A stretch of DNA of 64,000 bases from Tausonia pullulans (lineage: Eukaryota > Basidiomycota > Tremellomycetes > Cystofilobasidiales > Mrakiaceae), in the NCBI GenBank assembly GCA_951802195.1, contig OX637632.1:744001-808000 (forward strand), in the 5' to 3' direction. Positions 9,791 to 21,962 of this stretch are shown here, one piece after another (position 1 is the first letter of the stretch; the number at the start of each line of letters is the position of its first letter). The notes beneath the pieces are model-generated. The model saw only the letters and a program-made list of their open reading frames with translations, was not told the origin of the DNA and ran no database searches. A program made the translations under genes and the position numbers.

Positions 9791-12632
9791 ATGCCCAAAA
9801 GCGCAAAGGCCAAGAAGTCCAACAAGGTTGCCGACTTCTCCGTTAGTCCCGAAGTTTTCTAACAACTTGTCGGGACAACATCAACTGACGCGCGCTGCCC
9901 CGACGCTCACTCGCGTCCTCCAGAAAGTCAAGGCGAAGCTTGGCAAAGGCAAACAGCAGGCCGTCAATTCGACCGATACCTCATATAAGGTGAGCCGAGA
10001 CCAATCTTGGTGTCCAAGTGAACCCTAGCTGATCGCGTCCTCTCGGTCACGTCCTATCAGGCTCGATGTGCGCGCGTCTTCCGCTTTCAGTCTTACTGCA
10101 GGCGCTGACCTGCTTGATTGCTTTCCTCAGCCATCGTCCTTCCGAGCCAGTCCATTGCTTCAGAGAAGGAGACGACCGCCCCTAAAACCAAGCGGAACCT
10201 CACGTTCGACGACCTTCTCGTCCAGGCGAAGCACTACAATGCCGGCATCCGCAAGGGTTCGTCCAGCACGCATTATCGCTGCTGAGCGCTGTCAAATGAT
10301 GACAGCTGACCCGCGCATGGCTTGCCTTCTATCAGATTCGCTCCTTGGCATGAAGGAGCTGCTAGTGGACCACCCAGAGATGCGTGTCTCGGAGCTGACG
10401 GCTATGGTCAACATCATCGTGCGACTTGTCAACGACGAGGTCAGATGTCCCCTCTACAACACGCGGGCTCTACATTGACACTTTTACCTTGCAGGACCAC
10501 GCCGTCCGAACCACTCTCGTCAACTTCCTCGCCTTCCTCTTTCCCAGCGTCCCTATTCGAACGCTCACCCCACATCTCCCGCTTCTCCTCCTCCACACGT
10601 CTTCGGCGCTCTCGCACATCTTCCCGGAGATTCGGATCGACGCCGTCAAGATTGTCGGCATCCTCCTCGGCGTCTGCCCGAAGGAATGCGTCGACGGCTG
10701 GGTCGAGGGCCGCGGCTTGGGTGCCCGCGTGGGTGAGGGCCTTATGGGTGTCCTAGGCCTTGGCGGTTCAAGGGACTCAGTCTCGACGTCGCAAACAACC
10801 TCGGGCAGCAACGCACTCCGACCTCAGGCGAAACAGACTGTCCTCAGCACCCTCTCCACCTTCCTCTCTCACGCTCTTTCCGCCCCCTCGTCGACGGCGT
10901 CAACATCCTCTTCACCTGCTTGGTTCCTCGCGCCGTCCTTCACTAACCAGGCCGGCTTCGCCGAGTTTGAGACGCTCCTTAAGGGCAAGAAGGTTGCTGT
11001 CAACCCAATCGACGAGTGGGCACTCAGTGCGGGCGGAAATGGCTGGGAGCTGAACGACTTTGTGGGCGGACGTGAGGAGAACTCCAGTAAGAATGAAGAG
11101 AGTTGGCGTGTCGGTGTGGAGGCCACTGTGAGTTCTGACGTCCGTCCGTCTCGCTTGAAGATCGACTGACACCCTGCTTCTCCTCTTGAGAAACTCTACC
11201 TCACTCTGCACCCCCTGATGCTCTCAACTTTCTTGGACGCTGGGCCAACGGCCTTCTCGCCGTCTGGCTCGGCGAGCCACATTTCCTCCGCAGGCGTTGA
11301 GCTGGAGCTCGTCGCCATTGTCGGAGATATTGTCGGGACCCTTGGGAGGACGCTTCTGCGTGAAGCTGCGACTGTGGTGCGTGAGATTTCCAACAGCACG
11401 CGCCATGGATTTCAGGGCTAATGACATTTCCTTCAGCCTAAGGACCTGCTCCGCACGGCAAAGACCAACCTCAAGACACTCCTCGGTCACATGTCGATCT
11501 ACTTTCCCTTCAACTCGGTCACCTTTCAGAAGCGGGACGTCAAGTCCGAGGCGCTCCTCCTCTCGCTCTCGCTCTCGTACGCCTCACTCGTCGCCCAGGT
11601 TTCCCTCACTCAAGCCCAGATCGCTCCGCGGACAAAGGCATCGAACCCACCTGAGCGAGCTAAGGCCCTCGAGGACTGCTATGCTCGGATCCGTAAAGGG
11701 ATGGACAAGTCGGAGCGAAAGCTCGTCTCGGCCGTCGCCAAATGGGTCGCCGCTCTCCTCAAGGGCGAGCACATCACGTTGGCGAACCCGCTTGGCCAGC
11801 CGCTTCCGCCGCAGACCTACCTGTCAATCCTCCCGACTGCCTGGTCGCTGTTGAACCAGCCGCCGCCGGCGCCTGTCTCGAAGGCGAAACTTGCTGCTCA
11901 GAAGGAGGCCGGCGAAAAAGTTGAGGAGGAGGATTCGATTCCACATGCCGTTGCCAGCGCTCTTTTCGACCACCTCAACCGCGTCTCTTCGGACAGCGCC
12001 GTCAAGAAGTTAGGAATTGAATTTGTCGGCCGGCTATGTCTGGTGCGCGTGACAAATTTCCTTTGACCTTTAGTCTAGCTTGCTGACTGCTAATCATGCG
12101 CTATAGCTTGAGAGTTTGGCTCTCTACGTTGGCCCCTTCCGGCTGTTGGCTCCCTCGCCGCTTGTTTCACTCAAGCCAAAACTTGAGCGGTTCTACCAGA
12201 CCCTGCCCAAGACCCTTTGGGAGCTAGGAACCAAGGATCTTGTCGCGACTGACGTGAGATCTTCTCTCATTTCACTCGACTGGCTGAGCATGCTCTGATT
12301 CCTCCTCCTTGATTTCCCAGACGATCCTGCGCCTCATCCACCATCTCACCCTCACCTGTCCCTCTCCCTCGACCGCTCTCATCCTTCCCTCCTTCCTGCC
12401 ATACTTTTACATGACGCACCCGACGCGGGGTGCCCTACCCGGACCCTGGGCCAAACTGCCCTCGTCGCAAGTCAACGGCATCCGAAGACTCGCGCTCGAC
12501 GTTGCGTGGGCTGTCGCTGAGGCTGCGCCGAACGTGGACGTGGGGGAGCCACTGAGGACGGCGGTGGGTCTCGCTGTGGCGGGCGTCGAGGAGGATCGCG
12601 TGTACTGGGAGGGACTCGCTGATGGGCGGTGA
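9791..12632 (+). CDS. IPI1: Pre-rRNA-processing protein IPI1 (TEX10 family)
   Basis: Ten exons: 9791-9841, 9924-9989, 10061-10067, 10131-10256, 10336-10439, 10495-11127, 11191-11376, 11437-12042, 12107-12253 and 12321-12632, giving 745 residues. The start MPKSAKAKKSNKVADFS, then KVKAKLGKGKQQAVNSTDTS and YKARSIVLPSQ, is the conserved Ipi1 N-terminus. The rest is helical, ARM-like. Exon 3 is only 7 nt (GCTCGAT); it is needed to keep YKARSIVLP in frame. In the family, Ipi1 works with Rix1/Ipi2 and Ipi3 in the Rix1 complex, which removes ITS2 and loads Rea1 on pre-60S particles in the nucleoplasm. The gene shares its promoter region with MAK11. Confidence 0.87.
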
Positions 12633-12806
12633 TACATGCAATGAGTGTCTACAAAATCTCTGAATGAAAGATGGTGGCGGTGGTGACGCGGGCGATCTCG
12701 GACAGAGCCTGACGCTTTCGTCGGCTCACCGGCCCCGCTCGCCGGTCGACACGTCCGGCTAGTCCTCTTCATCTCCATCCGTTTTGTCTTCCTCCCAACC
12801 ACCACT

Positions 12807-15759
12807 ATGCTCCGCCATCTTCAGCCCAAACTTAAGCTCGTCCGGCCAGCTGTTCCTCCTCTCGCACGAAACCTCTGCATGACCCTCGCCCGTCCTACGA
12901 TCGCCGCCGCCAGTAACAGCCGCGTTCCAGCGCTGGCCTTCGCGTCCGCCGATGAGGAGGAGCGAGAGTACCGGGAACGATGCGACGATGTGACGGCATG
13001 GTGGAAGACGGACCGATACAAGGGCCTCAAGCGCACGTACGCCGTCGAGGACGTCGTCAGCAAGCGGGGTGAGTCTCATGCTCTCCCTTCGCCGCCCGAA
13101 CCTCCCTTCCGGTCTCGACCGGCTTCATCCGGGGGCGGCGGCCATCGAAAGCAACCTGGATTGATGGATGTTCGTTTCGCGATCCAGGCTCCCTGCCCAC
13201 CGTGCCACCAACGTCATCGCACATGGCTCGCAAACTCTGGGCCCTTCTCAAGACGCGGGCCGAGGAGGGCAAGCCGGTGCATACGATGGGCGCCATCGAT
13301 CCTGTCCAGGTTGGCGGTTCCCTCCCTTGAGCGACTTCGTGTTCCTCACAAATTACGTTCATTTTCTCTGTCAGGTCACGCAAATGTCTCGCGCTGGCCT
13401 GGAGGTTCTTTATATATCGGGATGGGCGTGCAGCAGGTAAGCGCCCGGAGATAGTCAAGAACAGACGGACGTGTTAGTGACTGACGCGCCGTGTCGTCCA
13501 TCCATTCAGCGTCCTCACGACGGGCAACAACGAGCTCGGCCCGGACCTTGCGTGAGTCCTCGTCCAGTTACATGTTCTCATACCACATCTGACTGTCTGG
13601 ACACCTAGCGACTACCCTTACACGACCGTCCCGAACCAAGTCCAGCGTCTCTTCCGGGCTCAGACGCTCCATGACCGCATCCATTACGACGAAAGGATGA
13701 GCACGGCTGACCCAATAGCTCGGGCCAGTGAGTTACAACGCTCTCTGGCGTCGTGTGCAAGAGGTAGCTTTCTCATAGACAATTTCTCTAGAGCTTCCGC
13801 GGACGGACTACCTCAGGCCGATCATCGCTGATGCTGATGCAGGGTGAGCTCGAAGACTTGCCATCGGCTCCCAAAACGTTCTCTGACCTCCTGATTTTCA
13901 TCACCAGGCACGGAGGTATTTCGACGATCATGAAGCTCGCCAAACTCTTTGCCGAGTCTGTTCGTTGTTTCTTTTTGCTCGGTACATCGTCATCGCCTGT
14001 CTGATCTCTCCTTCGTGTGTGTGTTTTTAGGGAGCCGCTGCGATCCATATGGAGGACCAGCTACATGGCGCCAAGAAGTGTGGCCACCAGTCGTGCGCCC
14101 CAGTCTCTTTGCAGGTCTTTATCTTGACGAGCCTCAACTCACTGCGACATGACGGCCAAACAGCGGCAAGGTCCTGGTACCGACGAGTGACCATATCAAC
14201 CGTCTAGTCGCGACACGCCTCCAGTGGGACATCATGGGCTCTGAGAACATGTGAGATTTCGCAGATTTAACCACGGATGGTCTTAGGCTGACATTTAAAC
14301 CACATAGCCTGATTGCTCGTACAGACGCCGAGTCGTCACATCTTTTGTCGGGAACCGTTGATGCGCGAGAGTGAGTGATGATCCTTGCTCGACCCTTTCC
14401 GTTAGTCCATTCTGATGCCTCGTTTCCCTTATTTAAGCCACGAGTTCATCCTAGGAGCAACGGTGAAGCCGTCCTCGACGCTCGCCGAGCACCTCGTCTC
14501 ACTCGGTGAATCTGGCGCAACCGGGCCGGAGATCGAGGCTGCCGAGGCGTCCTGGCTCAAGAAGCACGAGCTTATGACGTTCGACGAGGGTGAGCTTCTC
14601 ACATTGCGCCTTGTATTAGAGCATATCTGATTGTCGTGTTCTCTCAGCTGTGATGAAAGAGATCCAGAGCCTTCGGTCAGATGAGCAAGGCTCGCTCGTC
14701 TCGCGCTACATGGAGGGAGCCAAGGGCCAGTCGCTCACCAAGGCGCGGGGGGTTGCTCGAGAGGTGCTCGGAAAGGACATCATTTGGGATTGGGGGACGG
14801 TCAAGACGAGCGAGGGCTTCTACCGCACTGTCGGTGGCATTGAGGTTGGTTACCGCAGTGCCCCTCCCCCATTGCCGATCAAGATAATCCTAACTATCTG
14901 GATTCTCAGCCGGCTGTCAAGCGTGCGCTTGCGTATGCGCCCTACGCGGACCTCATCTGGCTCGAGACGAAGAAGCCCGATCTAGAGCAGGCGCGCTCGT
15001 TCGCTCGGCGGATCCGAAAGGAATTCCCCAACAAGTGAGCGCCCGCCTTCTACCTGGCCGAGCTCAAGTTGTCCTCGGCTGATCAATCTCTTTGAATTCT
15101 TTCTTTATAGGATGCTCGTCTACAACCTCAGTCCGAGCTTCAATTGGGGCGCGCACGGCTTCACGGACGAGCAGCTCAAGGCCTTTGTCTGGGAACTCGC
15201 AAAGGAAGGGTGAGCATGAGTGCTCACGATATGAGAGCAGACGATGGCTCTGACTTTTTTTTTCTTTTTTTTTCTGTTTTTTTTTTGCTAAGCTTTGTCC
15301 TCCAGCTCATCTCTCTTGCCGGTCTTCATTCAACGGCGACGGTCACCTGTCAGTGGCTCCTTTCCTTGTCTGCCTCAGGGTCAGCCTCAGCTGATCTCTC
15401 TCACCCTCCCTTCTCTGCAGACGAGCTCGCGACCCAGTTCAAGACGGACGGCATGCTCGCCTATGTCAAGCTCATCCAACAGAAAGAAATGGCCATCGGA
15501 TGCGATGTCCTCACGCACCAGAAGTGGTCAGTCTGGCGTCCTCGTTTTCTGTTGAAAGCTTGGAACTGACGGCGTCTGACATCCTCGCCACACCGCAGGA
15601 GCGGCTCTCAGTACATTGACAGGATTATCGGGTGTGAGTCTCGTCGCTCTCTCGCTTACGCATTCCTCCGACTGACCCATCATTGCCGGCTCAGCGGTCG
15701 CCAACGGATCCAGCGCCACCAAGAGCACGGGCAAGGACAGCACGGAGAACTCGTTCTGA
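12807..15759 (+). CDS. ICL2: Mitochondrial 2-methylisocitrate lyase (ICL2/MclA type)
   Basis: Eighteen exons of 35-262 nt (first 12807-13068, last 15695-15759; inner boundaries include 13188-13309, 14438-14589, 14648-14844 and 15421-15526) join in phase to code 585 residues. The basic N-terminus [18 protein letters not shown] looks like a mitochondrial presequence, and the C-terminus ENSF is not a peroxisomal signal. The core has [48 protein letters not shown] (catalytic Cys loop KKCGH), IARTDAES and [10 protein letters not shown]. The segments [17 protein letters not shown] and [12 protein letters not shown] fit MclA-type methylisocitrate lyases better than glyoxylate-cycle Icl1. The enzyme cleaves 2-methylisocitrate to pyruvate and succinate in propionyl-CoA disposal. 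Substrate preference is inferred, not shown. Confidence 0.85.
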
Positions 15760-15958
15760 TCCATTTCATATAGTGCTTAGTCAATATCCATGTCCATGTC
15801 GATGGCTATTACTCGCTGAGATTCGCACGAGCCCGAAAGCGCCGAAAGACACAAACAGACGAACAGATGGTCCGTGGGTTTGTGGCTTTCCCAGGCCGCT
15901 CTGGAAGTCGCTCTCCCACCAACTACCAGTCGCCTCATCTGTTTGCCTCACCTGTCAA

Positions 15959-18070
15959 ATGCTCTCTAGGACGATTCCCCTCGGTGGTGAGATTGCTTGG
16001 GATGCTATAAAGGGGCAAGCAGTGGTCTCCGTACGTCCACTGAACCGAGCAACTCGCTGGGTCTCGACTCGCTTGCGTCGACGTGTTCTCCCTTAACAGC
16101 CCGGATCTTGAGCCCCTCGTCCTCAACAACTGTAAGTTGTGCCACAAAGTCATGGTCTTTTTTGTCCGTTCGATGCTAATACGAGCGGCTTAATAGATTC
16201 GCCCCTTGGCCGGACACGCCGTTAGCCTTCAGTCGCGACGCGTCGCGGTACGCCTGGCACCCGTCCTTCGGCTCGCTGCATTTACCCGTGGTTTCAACTT
16301 GCTCTAAGGCAGTCACTCTCCACACAGGCTTCCGTCGGAGGGTCTTCATCAGCATCTCAGCCTTCGAACAGTCAATCTGCCCCGGCGCGTTCACCACGAA
16401 GACAACGGTTAAAGCCTGCCTCTATTTCGCCACGGCCACCTCGCGATGCCACCGCTGCCGAGAAATCAACAGGACACGATTCTTCTCCTAGCCAGGAAGA
16501 GCTGGACCTCGTAAGACATATTGAGTCTAACTTCGACGCCCTTTGCAGCCCAACTCGCCCTTCGGCGGCAGAGCTGGAGGCAGCCCTCTCGCACTACCTC
16601 GAGCTCTTCGTTTCCCCGTCATCAGCCATCTTCTCCCCTTCCGACTACTCTTCCATGGCCGTCACAGTCGCCCGCCAACAACAACCCCATCGACTTCTCC
16701 AAACCCTAAGGTTCTTCGCCCAGGTTGACTGCCCAACGGTGGATCCTTCGACGTTCGACCAGCTCCTCGAGCGTCTGCTCCACCACCACCGCCACACCGG
16801 CGAGGGAAACAAAACCGCCCTCCATTCACTCGGCAGGCTCCTACTGGACGACTTGCCTGAAAAGGCCATCGTTGATCTCTTCCTCTCTCTCGTCGAAGCC
16901 TCCAGGTCGGTCGATGCCAGTCTCGCCCTCACCTACGCCTTCATCGACGCCTTCCCAACGGAAACAACCCCAGTCGTCCCTCAAGCGCTAGGATCTATTG
17001 TCAGATCCACCGCACGGGACCTTCGCCAAGCCTTCCACCCAGCCAAAGCCTTTTTTCGTCTCGCCCACTCAATGGCCGATATCCACCGGCTAAACGGGCC
17101 GGAGACGCTCCAGTGGCGGCGGGCAGGTAGGCGATGCCCCTCCGTCAAGCTCGTGGATGCGCTTGTGCGGGCGTACGTGGTCCGCCTGAGGGATCTCAGA
17201 AAGCGAGAGGCGTCGACAAAGTCCAGCGGGACCATAGCTGAGGGTGTCTCAACCGAGGGGGTGAAGGTGCAGGGGAAGGAAGTGCTCGAGCTCGTCAAGC
17301 GATTCATCAAGGAGCAAGGCAATCGCCGGCGGCATCTTACAGTCTCCGATACTCTCGAACTGCGGATGGCATCTCGACTGTTGCGTCACGAGGTCGAAGA
17401 TGGGGTGGTGCCATCGCAGCCGACTAAGCCTGTTGCCGCTACTCTTCCATCCATGCCAGCGCCCGAGACGGCCGAGCACGAGCCATTAACCAAAGTCCAG
17501 CAGGCGGATGTGGGCTCGGCGAGGAAAATTCTCACGAAACAACTCAACCAAGTCGGTCTGGTTCCTCCATCCCTCCTGTATCTCCGTCTCCTCCATACCT
17601 TGGGACTTATCCTACCTATACGTGTCCCTCCTTCCCCCCAGATGCTTACGGACGCCTTCGAATCCGGCGGCCTCCCCTCCCTTCTCGCAACTTGGCCGCA
17701 AGCCCGGGAAGCAACCACCCGCGTCGCCGTCTGGGCGCACTATATTCGTCTTCTCCTCTCGGCGGGGGAGGTCGACCGTGCGCTCGACGTCGTCTGCGAG
17801 CTGACGAGGCCCGGCGCTCCCACCACCACCACCACCACCACCACGTCGTCTCCCCCGGGGGTCACGCTGCGGGTACTCGTTCGCATGCTACAGCGTGCGC
17901 GGGATCGGGACATGGTGATGGCGACAGGCTTCGCAAAGGAGGGGGAGGAGGGGCCGGCCTTCTCGACGGTCAAGGCGCGACTGGAACGCGAGTTCCCGGA
18001 GCTTTGGGAGAAGGTCTGGCAGAGCGTCTGCGAGCACCCGAACAAGGACGGCGTCGACGCAGCACAATGA
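15959..18070 (+). CDS. Unrecognised helical protein, probably mitochondrial
   Basis: The main exon is 16328-18070. Phase and splice signals support three short leading exons, 15959-15986, 16100-16131 and 16197-16247, for 617 residues starting MLSRTIPLGARILSPSSS. This start has the Arg/Ser-rich, acid-free look of a mitochondrial targeting sequence, followed by a Ser/Pro-rich linker. From about residue 90 the protein is rich in Leu/Ala helices resembling helical-hairpin (PPR/TPR-like) proteins, but I can name no family. A run of eight Thr codons lies at 17822-17845. It follows ICL2 in tandem, 199 bp downstream. The start and first exons are less certain than the main exon. Confidence 0.55.
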
Positions 18071-18131
18071 CCCCCTTTTTTTTTTCGACCGAAACGGAGA
18101 TAAGAAAAAAAAAACATCATAATGGCAGTTT

Positions 18132-19987
18132 CTAAGCCAGCATTGCATTCTTCTTCTTGTTGACCAAAGCCGACAAGTAGAACTCTCCCGCCTGCAAGTA
18201 GAGGATGGAATCTGTCAGCCTCAGTGCCCGTTTAGAGCGAAAAGGTAAACGATGCACCTTGTACGAGCTCCGGACGAGCGGTCCACTGGCGACGTACAGG
18301 AAACCCATCGACTCGGCCACGTCTTTCCACTTAGCGAACTCGACGGGCTCAACATAGCGGTCGACCTTCATGTGCTTTTTCGAGGGCCGCATGTACTGGC
18401 CGAATGTCACAACGTCGACGTTGTTGGCGCGGAGATCTAAGAGGTGTTGGGTGGGTTGGTCAGCTAGCGTGACCTAGAAGAGAATGGCAAGAGAAGACCT
18501 ACCCCTGAGCGTCTGCATAATCTCCTCATCCTGCTCCCCAACTCCCAACATCAGACTCGTCTTCGTGATGAGCCGACCCTCCGATATCTCCTTCGCGACG
18601 CGAAGGACCTCGAGCGACTGGCGGTACTTAGCCCGTCGATCCCGGACCGTTGGCGTCAGCCGCTCGACCGTCTCCATGTTGTGCGCGTAGACGTCGAGGC
18701 CGGAGAGGGCGACCTGGGTGATGTCCGCGACGGAGCCGTTGAAGTCGCCTGTAAGGGCCTCGACGAGAATGTGGGGGGCCCTATAAAAGTGCAAGAGTAA
18801 AGGGCTGTCAGCGGAAAAGCCAAGAACGGGGAAGCAACCAGCCAGCCACTGACTTCTGCTTGATCTTGGAGATTGTCGAGGCAAAATGAGCCGAACCTCC
18901 ATCAAGGAGATCTGTCCAAAGGTGTGGCTCGGTCAGCGCCATACCACTGCGCACGCGGTGTCTCTCTGCTGGGCGACAGGTTTGCTCACCATCGCGGTCT
19001 ACGCTCGTGAGAACGATGTAGCCGAGTCCCCAGCGAGAGATGGCCTCGGCCGTCTTCTCGGGCTCGTTGACATCGAGCGGTGGGGGCGCCTTAGAGGTCT
19101 TGACGGAGCAGAACCGACAGCCGCGCGTGCACGTGTCGCCCATGAGCTGAAGACGCAATGAGAATAGGCGGAAGAAGGGCAACGGAAGCAGAACGACCAT
19201 TCCCAGTCAGCCTTCGCGCGAAACGCGACTGGGCACCGAGTTCGCCATAACGCACCATGATCGTCGCGGTCGCGCCCTTCTTGCCGTCCTGTCCGTCCTT
19301 GCCCCCTCCCCAGCACTCGCCAATGTTGGGACACCGGGCCTCCTCGCAAACGGTGTGGAGGCCGAGTCCACGGAGGTCCTTCTTGATGGCCGAATACGAC
19401 CCGCCCGCGGGGATCGAGTGCTTAAGGAAGGATGGCAAGCGCGGCCTGTGCGAAGGAAAGTGGAGAAGTGGGGACAGGAATGGTGGTACAGGAGGAGAGG
19501 CAGAAGGCAACGCGGCGGTGAGTGACCCAGCCTTCGTGCGCCAAAGAGCGGATCGAAGGATGCAGGATCAAGACGGACTGCTTCGTGTTGCCGAGGGTCA
19601 CAATCTTGTCCTCGTCGAAGCTACGGTCGAGGTGGTTGCCGGCGATGAAGTCGCCCAGGGACAGCCCGTCGTCGAGCGTCGCCCGGCGCTGCTCGGTCGT
19701 GAGCGCCCGCCTGGATGGCTTGGCGAGGGTGGCAGCCGAGGAGGATGGCGATGACGTGGACGTGGAGGCAGTAGAGGAAGCGGTGGCCGCAGAGGTGGAG
19801 GGAGAAGACGAGGCTGCCGAGGTGGCAATGGCACGGGACCAGCAGGCACGAGGGAGCTTTGGGGTTGGGAGAACGTGGAGTCAGCCAGGAGAACCGACCC
19901 GACGGCCTGCGCTAGCTCCGATCGGCGGCTTCTCAAACGGCCGTGACTGACTGTGGCGCTGGCGGCAACAACGGAACGGGCGAGCAT
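18132..19987 (-). CDS. LIP5: Lipoyl synthase, mitochondrial
   Basis: Eight exons on the minus strand: 19987-19952, 19856-19579, 19445-19256, 19146-18990, 18911-18854, 18780-18503, 18436-18258 and 18191-18132, giving 411 residues. The N-terminus [12 protein letters not shown] followed by a Ser/Thr/Ala-rich stretch is a likely mitochondrial presequence. The auxiliary cluster motif C-x4-C-x5-C is [12 protein letters not shown], and the radical-SAM motif is [39 protein letters not shown] and the C-terminal RSSY are also present. It inserts two sulfur atoms into octanoyl groups on H-protein and E2 subunits, making the lipoyl cofactor for pyruvate and 2-oxoglutarate dehydrogenases. It is head-to-head with the NIP30 gene (201 bp between starts). 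Confidence 0.95.
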
Positions 19988-20188
19988 GGCTGGAGAGGGC
20001 CGGATGGTGGTTGACAAGAAGGAAGGACTCGGTCCGTAGAGAAACGGAAGCCCGCAGGGGACCGCGCCCCGACCTTATCCACTGCTGCCCGCGGTGAGCG
20101 ACGGCTCTCTCCGGTGGGTCGACAGCCTCCAATAGAGACAGCTCCAAAGCCTCCTCAACAGCCGCACCTCGCTCATCTCCTCACCAGC

Positions 20189-21415
20189 ATGTCCGGCCTC
20201 CAAACCAACGGCTCCGTGTCCTCTCGCTTCGTCTCCCAGACAGACATCGACGAGGCCAAAAAGAACAAGGCCGAGGAATGGAAGGCCGCCTACGCCAGGT
20301 CCGCCCTCCTGTCGTCCGTCTCGCCTGTGTGTCGTCAGCCTGATCCCCGAGCTCCTCATCAGGCTTGGCCAGGAGCCGCCCCCGCAGCCGGAGGAGGGGG
20401 AGTATGACCCTCGCTCGCTGTTCGAGGTCTGTCCTGTTCTCGTTTGGTCTCGTTCGCTCGGCTCGAGAGCTGACGCGCCGGAACGCGTCGGGATGGATGC
20501 ATCCCACAGAAGCTCCAACAGCAGAAGGTCAGCCCCTCAATCGTCTCTAGGGAGATGGATCTCCTCGTTGATCACTTCCTTCTGAAACAGGACATCAAGC
20601 GCGAGCAGTGGGACGAAAAGGTGGGCTCGCCGCCGCATCTCGCTCCTGGTCCTCGATGACTCCGCTAACGCGAGCTGTTGCTCCAATCCCGCTAGATGAA
20701 GATGGGCAATCAATTCCGTGGCCTCGACTCTGAGGAAATTGGTTTTCTCACGGACGAGAAGGCATGTTCGCTTTCAAGGATCGAAACGCGCCAACGCGTC
20801 GTTGCTGATCATCTTCCGCCTTCGCCATCTTTTCTTCTGGTCGACCCCGTATGCACGCTCAAACCCCTATACAGAACAAACAAGAAGCCGCCCAGCGCGC
20901 TCAGCGTGAAGAGGAGGAGTCGATCCTGGCTCAGTTCCGATCGTCTGTGTTCTTTTACTCTCCGCCTCTCTCGCATCTTCTCTCCCACTCTCTCTCTCTG
21001 AAACCCCAACTCGGATGAACATCACAGCGCCCAGCGACGATCCGCCTCGCCTCCGCCGTCCCTCGTAGCGACGTTCGGCATGGGCACGTCCGCCACCTCG
21101 ACTTCAAAGCCATCGTCAGCTACCACTGCTGCTGCTGCTGCTGCTCCGAGGTCCCTAGCACCATCGGCCAAGCCGCGCAACAAGAAGGCCGGCGGGCTTC
21201 CGGCGGGCATCAAGGTTCAGAAGAAGAAGCCTGCCGCTACCCCGGTCAAAGCATCTGCTCCGGCGGCAGACCAGAAGGAAGGTGAGGATGAGGAGGCGAA
21301 GAAGCGGAAGCGGGAGGAGAACGCGCCCGCCGCATCATCAACGGCAACGGCAGCAGTTCGGGAGGAGACTGCAGAGACCGGGAAGAAGGCGAAGCTGGCA
21401 CGAGGAGAAGAATAG
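20189..21415 (+). CDS. NIP30/FAM192A (PSME3IP1) family protein
   Basis: Seven exons: 20189-20298, 20363-20426, 20510-20527, 20591-20620, 20696-20761, 20875-20942 and 21028-21415, giving 247 residues. The conserved NIP30 block reads RSLFEKLQQQKDIKREQWDE, then KMGNQFRGLDSEEIGFL. The C-terminal half is Ala/Ser/Lys-rich and looks nuclear. In animals the family protein binds the PA28-gamma proteasome activator. Fungi usually lack a clear PA28-gamma, so the role here is open. Two exons are only 18 and 30 nt. Intron 5 (20762-20874) has a GC donor (AAG then GCATGT); the available GT just downstream would give a premature stop. Confidence 0.75.
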
Positions 21416-21962
21416 TGGTGGTTGATGGTTCTATGACGATTTGAACGAACTTGAATCCACATCCACCGACCTCTTCTTGTCATCGTGCATGAGTGTTTGA
21501 GGGGCAAAGTTGGGAAAGAATGGAGCTATGGGATTTCGCTTCGAGCGGCGGGGAGAATTTGGGCATATATGCGCAATGCAGTGGGATTCATCAAAAGGGT
21601 CTAGGGTATGCTACTTCGATCAGGGGGGAGGGGGCCTAACAAGGCTGGCTGGGACGACAACCAGTGGTATCCGACCGAAGAAGGATGTTGGAGGCTAAAG
21701 ATAAGAGAGATGAGGAGTGTGGTGTATGAGGACTTAGCTACAGTGGGTGACGAGAAGAGGAGGGAGAGTTGCGTGTATAGTGTGACCGAGCGTGGGGTCG
21801 ACGGAACGGAGGAGAAAACGGAGTGTTCTTGGCAGGTAGGCAGGGCAAACGCGGAATGTTGAGCAAGCAAGATGGAGAGAAGACGATACGGTGAGAGAGG
21901 GAGGAGAGATGAAGGAAAGAAGACTATTGAAGATATAAGATGTCATGAGGAAAGGAAAGGGA
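21416..21962. other. Intergenic between convergent 3' ends, no gene seen
   Basis: A 547-bp region lies between the 3' ends of the NIP30 gene and the septation kinase gene. It is purine-rich on the plus strand, with a G-rich patch near 21621-21635. Open frames present are short or antisense and carry no recognisable motif. Confidence 0.5.
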
